Source: Streptomyces kurssanovii
Lineage (GTDB): Bacteria > Actinomycetota > Actinomycetes > Streptomycetales > Streptomycetaceae
Direction: 5' to 3'
Assembly: GCF_014649695.1 (NCBI RefSeq)
Contig: NZ_BMTN01000016.1
Location: 97,541-161,540, forward strand
Length of the DNA stretch: 64,000 nt
Both the position numbers and the translations under genes were made by a program. This document shows, in pieces, positions 42,901-51,025 of this stretch. Position 1 is the first letter of the stretch, and each line of letters starts with the position of its first letter. Under the pieces are notes generated by a model that did not search any database, was not told where the DNA came from, and saw only the letters and a list, made by a program, of their open reading frames with translations.

Positions 42901-45900
42901 GACCCGTCGTCGGCGGCGGGCTGCGGGGACGAGGCGGCGCCCCGGTCGGGCTGCGGGACGGGGGCGGGCAGCCAGTAGGACTGCCGCTCGAAGGGGTAGG
43001 GCACCAGCGGTACCCGGCGGGGCGGGGTGCCCTGCGGCCGGCGTGCGGCCCAGTCGGCGGTGGTGAGGTCGCCGCCGTCGAGCCAGTCGCGCAGCCGGGG
43101 GTCGGCGGGCCGGGAGTGGTGGCCGTAGGTGGCGAAGCGGTGGGCCTGTTCGGCGAGTTGGTCCAGGGTGGTGACGCTGAACAGGGCCCGGTGGGCGAGG
43201 TGGCGGCGGCCGCTCTGCAGGGTCCAGGCCAGGGCGTCGAGCGGGGGTGCGTCGTCGCGGGCGGCCAGGCGCGCGATGCTGTCGGCGAGACGGGCCAGGG
43301 CGGTGGGGGTGGCGGCCGACAGCGGCACCGTGTGCGCGACGGTGCCCGTCCCGGGCCCCGGGGCGGGGCGGGTGGCCGGCGGTGCTTCCTCCAGGACGAC
43401 GTGGGCGTTGCTGCCGCCGAACCCGAAGGCGCTGACCGCCGCCCGCCGTGGTGCCCCGCCGGGTTCCGCGGGCCAGGGCACGGCGTGTTCCGCGACGGCC
43501 AGCGGGGTGTCCTCGAGGGCGATGTGCGGGTTGAGGCGGGTGAAGCCGGGGGTGGCGGGGATGAGGTGGTGGCGCAGCACCTGGACGGCCTTGACGAGTC
43601 CGGCGAGTCCCGAAGCGCCTTCGAGGTGGCCGATGTTGGCCTTGGCCGAGCCGACCCACAGGCGGCCGCCGGGTCCGGCGGCGTGCCGGGGCATGCCCTG
43701 CGGGTCGTGGGCCAGGACCTCGCGTACGGCGTCGAGTTCGATCGGGTCGCCCAGCGGGGTGCCGGTGCCGTGCGCCTCGAGGAAGCCGAGGTCGGCGGCG
43801 TCGAGGCCGGCCGCCTCGAGCGTGCCGCGGATCAGGGCGCTCTGGGCCTTGGGGCTGGGGGCGGTGAGCGAGGCGGCCCGCCCGCCGTGGTTGACGGCGC
43901 CGGCGCGGACGACGGCCAGGACCGGGTCGCCGTCGGCGACGGCGCGGCGCAGTGATTTCAGCACCACCCAGCCGGCGCCCTCCCCCCGGACGAAGCCGTC
44001 GGCGCCCTGGTCGAAGACTTTGCTGGTGCCCTGGGGGGAGAGCATGCCGGCGGTGCGGTAGGCGCGGGCGTTGAAGCCGTTGCTGATCAGGTTCGCGGCG
44101 CCGGCCAGGGCGATCTCGCAGGTGCCGGCGCGGATCGCGGCCTCGGCGAGGCTGAGCGCGGTCAGGGCGCCGGAGCAGGCGGTGTCGAGGGTGATGCTGG
44201 GGCCGGTGAAGTCGTAGAGGTGGGAGACGCGGTTGGCGAGGAAGGCGGGGAAGGTGCCGGTGGTGGCGTAGCCGTCGGCGGCCACCTCGTGCTGGACCAG
44301 CTGCTCGCGGTAGTCGTAGCTGCAGGCGGCGGCGTAGACGCCGACGCCGGTCCCGGCGAGGGTGTCGGGGCTGAGGCCGGCGTGTTCGAGGGCGTGCCAG
44401 CTCAGTTCGAGCAGGGCCCGCTGCTGGGGGTCCATGGAGGCGGCCTGGCGCGGTGTCATGTCGAAGAACGCGGCGTCGAAGAGGTCGGTCCCCTCCAGCA
44501 GCGCGGCCCGCAGCCCTTCGGGCACGGCTCCGGCGAGGCGGCCGGGCGGCACGTCGTCGATCCGGCACTCGCCGGCGGCGAGCAGCGACCAGAAGGCGTC
44601 GACGTCGTCGGCGCCGGGCACGCGTACGGCCATCCCGATGACGGCCACGTCGTCGCCGCCCGCCGGCCCGTCCGCCGCGGCGTCCGCCGGAGGGTGCACC
44701 ACCGCTGCCGGGGCGTGCACGACGGCGGCCGGTGCGGGGGCGGGGGTGGTGGGGGCCGGTACGGCGGCCGGGGCCGGTACGGCGGCGGGTGCGGGTGCGG
44801 CATCCGGGGCGGGGGTGGTGGGGGCCGGGAGTGCGGTGGCCAGGGCGCGCAGGGTGGGGTGGCGCCAGACGGCGGTGGCGGGCAGGTCGGTGCCGAAGGC
44901 GGTGCGTATGTCGCGGACCAGGCGCAGGGCGCGCGCGGAGTCCAGGCCCTGTTCGCCCAGGGGCCGTTCGGCGTCGACGGGGTGCCCGAGGATGTCGGAG
45001 GCGAGGGCGGTGAGCCGCTCGGTGACCTCCGCCCGGTCGGGTGCCGGCCGTGGCGCGGCGGCGGGGGCGTCCGGCAGTTGCGCGGGGCCGGCGGCCCGGC
45101 GGATCGCGTCGTCAAGGGCGTCGAGGTAGGCGGCCGCGTCGCTTCCGTTGAGCACGGTGTGGTCGAAGGCGAGGACCACGCGCCGCACCGGGGTGGTGCC
45201 GGTGTCCTCGACGGCGCCGAGGAACAAGGTGGCCACGGCGGGCGGTACGACGACCGGCACGGCCAGGGTGGCGCCGGTCCCGCCGAGGTGGGACAGGATC
45301 AGGGTGACGCGCGAGTCGGCGCGGGAGGCGCCGGTGAGGGCGTCCTCGACGGCCTGCGCGTAGCGCTGGTCGAACGTGGCGGCGTCCAGGGTGTCGGCGC
45401 CGCGCACCACTGCGGTGGTCAGGTCGCCGTCGTCGGTGGCGCAGGCGATGCCGAGGTCGACGTGGTCGTGGACGCGCAGCCGCCTCTCGTCCAGGCGGCG
45501 TGAGCGCAGGGCCGGGGCGGCGGCCGCGGTGCGCGCGGCGATGTGGGCGAAGGCCTGGAAGACGGTGGCGAACCCGGTGCCCTGGTGCGCGCGCCGGGCC
45601 CGTTCCAGGACGTCCTCGGCGACGACGCCGGCCACGGCGGCGGGCACCACCGCGTCCCGCGAGGCCCGCAGGGCCCGGTTCAACTCGCGCTGCCGCGGCG
45701 ACTGTTCGACGTCCGTGAACCCGCCCCCGGCCGGGCCCCCGGCCGCAGCCGCGGTCTCCTCCGCGTCCGCCGAGGACGCGGTGTCCGGGTCGGGCGGGGT
45801 GTCCACGGCGGCCGGTCCCGGGGCCTCGTCCGCTTCCACCCGGGTCGCGGCAGGCGCGGTGTCCGGGGCGGGTGCGGGCGCGGCGGTGTCCGCGCTCTCC

Positions 45901-46442
45901 GCGGCGGGCGGGGTGTCGTGTGCCGGCGCCGGGGTGGTGGCGGCGAGGTGGCGTTCGAGGTCGGCGGGCATGAGGCTGGTGCCGGCGGCGGGGATGGAGG
46001 GCAGGGTGGCCTCGTCGATGCCCAGGCGGCGGGCGTGGGCGCGGGTGCGGGGAGGTATGCGGCGGGTGCCGGCGATCTGGGGGCGGCCGGGGACGCCGTG
46101 CACGGACGCTCCCGCGGCGGGCACGGACGCCGGACCGGGACCGGCGGCGGTGCCCGTTCCCGCCGCGGCCGCGGGTGCGGACTGCGCTGCGGGTGCGGGT
46201 GCGGTGGTGATGCGGGCGACGGGGGCGCCGATCGCGACGGTGTCGCCTTCGGCGACGAGCCAGGTCTCGAGGGTGCCGGCGGCCGGGGACTCGATCTCGA
46301 CGGCTGCCTTGTCGTGTTCCATCTCGTAGACGACCTCGTCCTTGGCGACCGTGTCGCCGGGCTGCTTGAGGAGGCGGACGATGCGCACCTCGACGATCCC
46401 CTCGCCCAGGCGCGGGACGGACAGCACGGACTGGCTGGTCAT
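30915..46442 (-). CDS. Hybrid E2-PKS-NRPS: lipoyl/E2-ACP loading unit, two AT-less PKS modules, glycine NRPS module
   Basis: A 5175-residue protein. N-terminus: lipoyl domain (EHDKAAVEIESP, Lys45), E3-binding segment (~105-150) and an E2 acyltransferase domain (~235-440, FDHTVLNGSDAA near 429). Then ACP (LDSARAL, ~500). Module 1: KS (TACSG, ~754), DH (HRVGGRTVVP ~1199; DAALQ), KR (GGTGGIG ~1716, YAAANAF), C-methyltransferase (ILEIGAGVGG ~2126), ACPs (IDSLLN ~2341, VDSLLH ~2469). Module 2: KS (TMCSS ~2734), DH (HVVDEQMLLP ~3179), KR (GGLGGLG ~3689), ACP (VDSISL ~3997). Module 3: C (HHIAVDG ~4221), A (FTSGSTGRPKG ~4686; code DILQLGVIWK, glycine), PCP (GGNSLL ~5097). This is VirA-like and matches the first half of a group A streptogramin: isobutyrate, methyl branch, enoyl, glycine. 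GGAGGG lies six bases before the ATG. The E2 fusion is the odd part. Confidence 0.94.
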
Positions 46443-46454
46443 CGGGATCCCTCC

Positions 46455-47794
46455 GTGGATGCCCCGGTCTTCAGGCCGGAGAGAAGACGGTCTGCTGCGA
46501 CGCAGGGCCGCGGGCTGCGACGAGCCGCAGGTTCGGGCTCGACCAGCATTGGCCTTAGGTTGTGACCGTGAAGCGCGTGAAGCGGGCGTTCAGATATCGC
46601 TTCTGTCCGACGGATGCGCAGGCAGCTGAGCTGTCTCGCACCTTCGGATGCGTGCGCAAGGTCTACAACATGGCGCTCGACGCCCGTACGGAAGCCTGGA
46701 CGCGGCAGGAGCGGGTCGACTACAACCAGACCTCCACGATGCTGACCGCCTGGAAGAGGACGGAGGAACTGGCCTACCTGGGCGAGGTGTCCAGCGTTCC
46801 GCTTCAGCAGGCTCTGCGGCACTTGCAGGTGGCGTTCACGAACTTCTTCGGGAAGCGGTCCCGGTACCCGCGTTTCAAGTCCCGCAAGAAGTCCCGCAGG
46901 AGCGCCGAGTACACCACCAGCGGTTTCCGTTTCCGCGAGGGAAAACTGACCCTGGCCAAGATGGCCGAGCCGCTGGACATCGTGTGGTCCCGGCCGCTCC
47001 CGGAGGGTGCGAAGCCGTCCACGGTGACGGTCTCCCAGGATGCGGCCGGACGCTGGTTCGTGTCGATGCTCTGCGACGACATGATCACACCCGCCCCGCC
47101 CACCAGGGGGGCCGTCGCCATCGATCTGGGGATCACGTCCCTGGTGACCCTGTCCACCGGAGAGAAGATCACCAACCCCCGGCACGAGCGCAAGGACCGG
47201 GCCCGGCTCGCCAAAGCCCAGCGGGAACTCTCCCGCAAGGCCAAGGGTGACGGAGCCAACCGGGCCAAGGCCCGCCGGAAGGTCGCCCGGGTGCACGCCC
47301 GGATCGCCGACCGGCGCCGGGACTTCCTGCACAAGCTGACCACTCGGCTCGTCCGTGAGAACCAAACGGTCGTGATCGAGGACCTGACGGTCGGCAACAT
47401 GGTCAAGAACCACACCCTCGCCCGCGCCGTCACCGACGCGGCATGGACCGGCATGCGGACGATGCTGGAGTACAAGAGCGCCTGGTACGGGCGGGAACTC
47501 GTGGTCGTCGACCGCTGGTTCCCCAGCTCGAAACTGTGCGGCGTGTGCGGCACGATCCGGGCGAAGCTGCCGCTGGCCGTCCGGACATGGACGTGCGACT
47601 GCGGCACGGTTCACGACCGGGACGTGAACGCGGCAAAGAACATTCTGGCCGCCGGGCTGGCGGTGTCTGTCTGTGGAGCCGGTGTAAGACCTCAACGGGA
47701 GCCCTCCCGGACGGGGCAGTCGGCGATGAAGCAGAAACCCCCACGGCGCGAGCCGTAGGAATCCCCCTGGTTCACAAAAGGGGAGGAAGTCAAC
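46455..47794 (+). mobile_element. IS605/IS1341-type insertion sequence carrying tnpB only
   Basis: The element lies between the stop of the E1 gene and the ribosome binding site of the E2-PKS gene. The left end near 46459 has a hairpin-like CCGGTCTTCAGGCCGG. The right end, after the tnpB stop, has GAATCCCCCTGG, then AAAAGGGGAGGAAGTCAA, a subterminal stem typical of IS605-family right ends. No tnpA transposase is present, so it could move only with help from elsewhere. No terminal inverted repeats or target duplication are expected for this family. The exact ends are estimates. Its base composition is less GC-rich than the neighbouring PKS genes. Confidence 0.8.
46562..47758 (+). CDS. tnpB: TnpB, RNA-guided RuvC-like nuclease of an IS605-family element
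   Basis: A 398-residue OrfB/TnpB protein. The N-terminal part (RAFRYRFCPTDAQAAELSRTFGCVRKVYN) is the usual helix-turn-helix region. The RuvC catalytic acids are all present: Asp188 (AIDLGITSLV), Glu273 (VIEDLTVGNM) and Asp354 (HDRDVNAAKNIL). The zinc ribbon is CGVC (326-329) with CDC (345-347). The protein therefore looks intact. The tail GAGVRPQREPSRTGQSAMKQ is typical of Streptomyces copies. It is read opposite to the biosynthetic operon. GTG 46562 is the longest start; GTG 46568 is also possible. TnpB proteins cut DNA guided by an RNA made from the 3' end of the element. Confidence 0.93.
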   Translation: MTVKRVKRAFRYRFCPTDAQAAELSRTFGCVRKVYNMALDARTEAWTRQERVDYNQTSTMLTAWKRTEELAYLGEVSSVPLQQALRHLQVAFTNFFGKRSRYPRFKSRKKSRRSAEYTTSGFRFREGKLTLAKMAEPLDIVWSRPLPEGAKPSTVTVSQDAAGRWFVSMLCDDMITPAPPTRGAVAIDLGITSLVTLSTGEKITNPRHERKDRARLAKAQRELSRKAKGDGANRAKARRKVARVHARIADRRRDFLHKLTTRLVRENQTVVIEDLTVGNMVKNHTLARAVTDAAWTGMRTMLEYKSAWYGRELVVVDRWFPSSKLCGVCGTIRAKLPLAVRTWTCDCGTVHDRDVNAAKNILAAGLAVSVCGAGVRPQREPSRTGQSAMKQKPPRREP

Positions 47795-47810
47795 TGCGGT
47801 TCCTTCGTCA
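47640..47810 (+). ncRNA. Candidate guide (omega/re) RNA of the TnpB element
   Basis: In characterised IS605-family elements the TnpB guide RNA covers the 3' end of tnpB and the right end, and its guide is the flanking DNA next to the right end. Here the right end stops at about GTCAA (47789-47793), so the guide would start at CTGCGGTTCCTTCGTC. The boundaries are taken from family knowledge only; no promoter or processing site is visible. Confidence 0.3.
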
Positions 47811-47816
47811 TCGTCG

Positions 47817-49823
47817 TCAGGCGAGAGTGGATCGGACGGCCGCGACCACGTCGTGCGCTGTGGGCAGGACCGCGCGTTCGAGGTCGGGGTGGAAGGGGAC
47901 GTGCACGTCGTCGCGGGTCACCAGGCGCGGCGGGGCGAGCAGGGAGTAGAAGTCGTCGTCGGCGCAGAGCAGTTCGCTGATCAGGCCGGCGCCGTAGCTG
48001 CTGGTGCGGTTGTCCTCCTGGACGACGACGAGGCGTCCGGTGCTGCGCAGGGAGTCGGCGACGGCGGCGCGGTCGAGGGGGACGAGCCAGCGCAGGTCCA
48101 GGACGTCGGCGGTGATGCCGTCGGCGGCGAGGGTGTCGGCGGCCTCGGTGGCCAGTTCGGTGCCGTTGCCCCAGGTGGCGATGGTGACGTCGGTGCCGGT
48201 GCGCAGGGTGCGGGCGCCGTGGGCGGGGGCGGGGCGGGCGGCGGGTTCGTGGCGGCGGCGCATGAGGTGTTTGGGCAGCAGGATCAGGGTGGGGTCGTCG
48301 GCGGTGAAGGATTCGAGGAAGGCGGCCTCGGTGTCCTCGGGGGTGGAGGGGACGACGACGCGCAGTCCGGGCAGGTGGGTGAAGAGGCTTTCGTTGCTCT
48401 GGCTGTGCCAGATGCCGCCGCCGGGCAGGTAGCCGCCCCAGGGGGCGTAGATGACGACGGGGCACTGCCAGGCGGAGGCGGTGCGCCAGCGCAGGGTGGT
48501 CAGCTGGGCGGCGATCTGGTTCCAGGCGGGTCCGGCGAAGTCGACGAACTGCAGTTCCACGACGGGCCGCATGCCGGCGGCGGCCAGTCCGACGGCGGCG
48601 CCGATGATGGTGGCCTCCGCGAGGGGGGCGTTGGTCATGCGGGGGCCGGCGGCCGGGCCGAGGCCTTTGGTGAAGCCGAACACGCCGCCCTTGGGGTCGT
48701 CGATGTCCTCACCGAACAGGACGAGTTCGCGGTGGCGGGCCAGTCCGGTGGCGAGCGCCCGGTTGACGGCGGCGACCATGGTCCCGCCGCACGGCGCGAC
48801 GCTCACCTCCTGCCCCGCACCCGCACCCGTACCCGCACCGGTGGTGGCGGGGCGGGGGGCGTAGAGGTGGTCGGTGATGTGCCCGGGGTCGGCGGTGGGT
48901 TCGGTGGCGACGCGGTCGTAGATGTCCTCGATGTCGCGGGCGAGGCGGGTGCGGATGTCCTGGAGCCGGCCGTCCTCGAGGGCGCCTTCCGCGGTGAGGC
49001 GGGCGGCGAAGAGGTCGATGGGGTCGCGCAGGGCGGCGAGGTCGGCGGCGCTGCGGTAGACGCGGTGGTCGTCGGAGGAGGTGTGGGACTCCAGCCGGTC
49101 CAGGCGGCACCACAGGACGGTGGGGCCTTCACCGGCGCGGGCGGCGGCCAGGGCGGCGGCGGAGGCGGTGTGGACGGCGTCGGGGTCGGCGCCGTCGACG
49201 ACGGTGGTGCGGGCGGGCGGCAGCAGTCCGAGCGCGTGGGGCGACATGGTGTCGGTGGGGGTGGAGATGCCGTAGCCGTTGTCGGCGACGAGGAAGACGA
49301 CGGGCAGCGCCCGTTCGACGGCGAAGGCGAGCGCTTCGAAGAATTCGCCCTGCCGGGTGGAGGCGTCGCCGATGGAGCAGACGACGGCCTGGTCGGTGCC
49401 CCTGAGCCGGGCGGCCCAGGCGGCGCCGACGGCCGGGAGGCACTGGCTTCCGGTGGGGCTGGCGATGGAGAACACGTTTCCGGGGCGGTGGCCGAAATGG
49501 GCGCTCATATTACGGCCGGCGGAGTGGGACTTCTCCTTGGCCATGAGGTCGCGGGCCTGTGCTTCCGCATCCATTCCGCGGGCCAGCATCAATGCCCGGT
49601 CGCGGTAGTGGGGGAATATCAGGTCGTCGGGTTCCAGGAGTTCGCACAGGGCGGCGAGTGCCTCGTGGCCGGCGGAGGAAATGTGGAACCAGGCCTCGCC
49701 CTGGCGCAGCACGATGCCCGATCTGCGGTCGCATTCCCGGGAGAGCAGCATCAGTTCGAGAAATGCGGTCCTCCGTTGTGCGGGTATGCCGGAAGTCCCG
49801 TTTTCCTTCGTCGGGTTCGTCAC
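47817..49823 (-). CDS. Fused alpha/beta E1 of a branched-chain-type 2-oxoacid dehydrogenase
   Basis: A 668-residue protein. The N-terminal half is the E1 alpha part (HISSAGHEALAALCELLEPDD; thiamine diphosphate region GDASTRQGEFFEALAF to ADNGYGIST). The C-terminal half, after a short linker, is the E1 beta part (FGEDIDDPKGGVFGFTKGLG, NAPLAEATIIGAAVGLAAAGMRPVVELQFVDF). It would decarboxylate 2-oxoisovalerate and acylate a lipoyl group with isobutyrate. No separate E2 gene is near; the E2 is fused to the PKS encoded next in the operon, so I infer that isobutyrate passes straight to the assembly line. GTG 49823 has AGGA about eight bases upstream; an in-frame upstream start is possible but adds a non-conserved Pro-rich stretch. 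E3 must come from elsewhere. Confidence 0.9.
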   Translation of the reverse strand: MTNPTKENGTSGIPAQRRTAFLELMLLSRECDRRSGIVLRQGEAWFHISSAGHEALAALCELLEPDDLIFPHYRDRALMLARGMDAEAQARDLMAKEKSHSAGRNMSAHFGHRPGNVFSIASPTGSQCLPAVGAAWAARLRGTDQAVVCSIGDASTRQGEFFEALAFAVERALPVVFLVADNGYGISTPTDTMSPHALGLLPPARTTVVDGADPDAVHTASAAALAAARAGEGPTVLWCRLDRLESHTSSDDHRVYRSAADLAALRDPIDLFAARLTAEGALEDGRLQDIRTRLARDIEDIYDRVATEPTADPGHITDHLYAPRPATTGAGTGAGAGQEVSVAPCGGTMVAAVNRALATGLARHRELVLFGEDIDDPKGGVFGFTKGLGPAAGPRMTNAPLAEATIIGAAVGLAAAGMRPVVELQFVDFAGPAWNQIAAQLTTLRWRTASAWQCPVVIYAPWGGYLPGGGIWHSQSNESLFTHLPGLRVVVPSTPEDTEAAFLESFTADDPTLILLPKHLMRRRHEPAARPAPAHGARTLRTGTDVTIATWGNGTELATEAADTLAADGITADVLDLRWLVPLDRAAVADSLRSTGRLVVVQEDNRTSSYGAGLISELLCADDDFYSLLAPPRLVTRDDVHVPFHPDLERAVLPTAHDVVAAVRSTLA

Positions 49824-49946
49824 GGACGAATCCTGCCGGTCGGGCCGCGGTGGAAACATCGCCCCCAGGGGCCAATACGGCGGTGGTGAAATGCGGGGGG
49901 CGGGGGGTGATTCACCGTCTGCGGCTAGGGAGAAAGGATGAGGTGT

Positions 49947-49964
49947 CCCTCGCAGGAGCGAGGG
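49947..49964 (-). terminator. Stem-loop after the second SARP gene
   Basis: A perfect 7-bp inverted repeat (CCCTCGC, four-base loop, GCGAGGG) lies in the 171-bp gap 49824-49994, between the SARP stop and the E1 start. On the minus strand it is followed by a pyrimidine-rich stretch with TTT but no long T-run. It probably ends the SARP transcript, which would mean the main operon has its own promoter in the rest of the gap; none is obvious there. Confidence 0.5.
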
Positions 49965-49994
49965 CTCGGGGGCGGGGCGCATGTCGGGGGCCCG

Positions 49995-50852
49995 TCAGCC
50001 GGCCGTGGCGGCGGGCCGGCGCGCGGCGGGCCGCTCGTCCGTGTGCCCGGCGGCCGGGACAGGGGCGGCGGAGGGTGCGGAGGTTTCGGGGCCGGCGGTC
50101 AGCAGGGAGCGCTGGAGGCGGCTGAGGTGGGCGGAGGGTTCCAGACCCAGTTCGGTGACGAGGGTGGTGCGCAGGCGCTGGTAGACGCTCAATGCCTCGC
50201 CGCGGCGGCCGGAGCGGTGCAGGGCGAGCATGAACTGGCCGTGCAGGCTCTCGTGGAGGCGGTGGCGGCCAACCAGGACGGTCAGTTCGGCGAGCAGTTC
50301 GCGGTGGCGGCCCAGGCGCAGGTCGGCTTCGATGCGCTGGTCCAGCGCGCACAGGCGGGCCTCTTCGAGGCGCTGGGCCTCCAGGGCGAGGCGGGCTCCG
50401 GCGGGTACGTCGGCCAGTGCGGAGCCGGTCCACAGGGACAGGGCGTCGCGGAGCCGTTTCGCGGCGCCGGGGTAGTCGCCGGCGTCCATGGCCCGGTAGC
50501 CGGCGCCGGCCCGGCGGTCGAACTCGCGGAAGTCCAGGGTGCCGCCGCCCACGTCCAGGCGGTAGCCGCCGGGGCCGGTGGCCAGGATGTCCTTGGCGGT
50601 GCGGCCGGTGGTGCCGTGACCGAGGGCGCGGGTGATCAGTTCGCGCAGCTGGAGGATGTAGGTCTGCACGGTGGTGCGGGCGCTGCGCGGCGGGGTGTGG
50701 CCCCACAGTTCCTCGCTGAGGGCGGACATCGGCACCACCTGGCCCGCGTTGAGCGCCAGCAGGGCGAGGACCTGGCGTGGTTTGGGTGCGGTGGGTGTGA
50801 CGGTGATGTTGTTCTCGCGCGCCGACAGCGCGCCGAGTATGTCGATGTCCAT
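49995..50852 (-). CDS. SARP-family transcriptional activator
   Basis: A 285-residue protein starting MDIDILGALSARENN. Residues about 1-90 are the winged-helix DNA-binding domain (PKPRQVLALLALNAGQVV, LSEELWGHTPPRSARTTVQT). Residues about 97-245 are the activation domain (DFREFDRRAGAG, LHGQFMLALHRSGRRGEALS, TELGLEPSAHL). A short Ala/Pro tail follows. It is distinct from the SARP at 146-1141, lacking its heptad-like tail. It sits directly upstream of the main biosynthetic operon and downstream of papM, all on the minus strand, so it probably controls one or both. GGGGGA about 12 bases upstream supports the ATG. Streptogramin clusters of pristinamycin type carry several such activators. Confidence 0.92.
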   Translation of the reverse strand: MDIDILGALSARENNITVTPTAPKPRQVLALLALNAGQVVPMSALSEELWGHTPPRSARTTVQTYILQLRELITRALGHGTTGRTAKDILATGPGGYRLDVGGGTLDFREFDRRAGAGYRAMDAGDYPGAAKRLRDALSLWTGSALADVPAGARLALEAQRLEEARLCALDQRIEADLRLGRHRELLAELTVLVGRHRLHESLHGQFMLALHRSGRRGEALSVYQRLRTTLVTELGLEPSAHLSRLQRSLLTAGPETSAPSAAPVPAAGHTDERPAARRPAATAG

Positions 50853-50949
50853 GGCGTTTCGTCTTCCCCCTGGGCTGTGGCGTGGCCGGGACCGTGTCGT
50901 GGTCTCCGGTGCGGCTGGGCCCGGGGCTCTCCGGGTCCGCCACCCCGCC

Positions 50950-50979
50950 ATTAAAAAAACGGCACGGTCGGTTTGTCAA
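50950..50979 (-). promoter_or_regulatory. Candidate housekeeping-type promoter for the SARP gene
   Basis: On the minus strand a perfect TTGACA (50974-50979) is followed after 18 bases by TTTAAT (50950-50955), five of six matches to TATAAT. It would start transcription about 90 bases upstream of the SARP ATG at 50852. Such a consensus pair is uncommon in this GC-rich DNA. It overlaps the right arm and T-run of the papM terminator. Confidence 0.5.
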
Positions 50980-51018
50980 TGGCGTATGGTCGCTGTCGAC
51001 AGGTCGGCCGTGCCGTGA
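50953..51018 (-). terminator. Rho-independent terminator after papM
   Basis: Read on the minus strand, CGGCACGG (51008-51015) pairs with CCGTGCCG (50960-50967), and the second arm is followed at once by seven Ts (50953-50959). The loop is long, about 40 bases. The T-run directly after a GC-only stem is the classical intrinsic terminator and is placed just after the papM stop at 51026. Confidence 0.65.
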
Positions 51019-51025
51019 CGCCCGG

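Noticed and set aside
46439-47695. Minus-strand open frame across the tnpB gene
   Set aside because: The plus strand has an intact TnpB with catalytic acids and zinc ribbon; the minus frame has no domain.
47817-49982. Disruption of the E1 or PKS gene by the insertion sequence
   Set aside because: E1 ends normally (HDVVAAVRSTLA, stop) and the PKS starts with an intact lipoyl domain and ribosome binding site, so both genes are complete.
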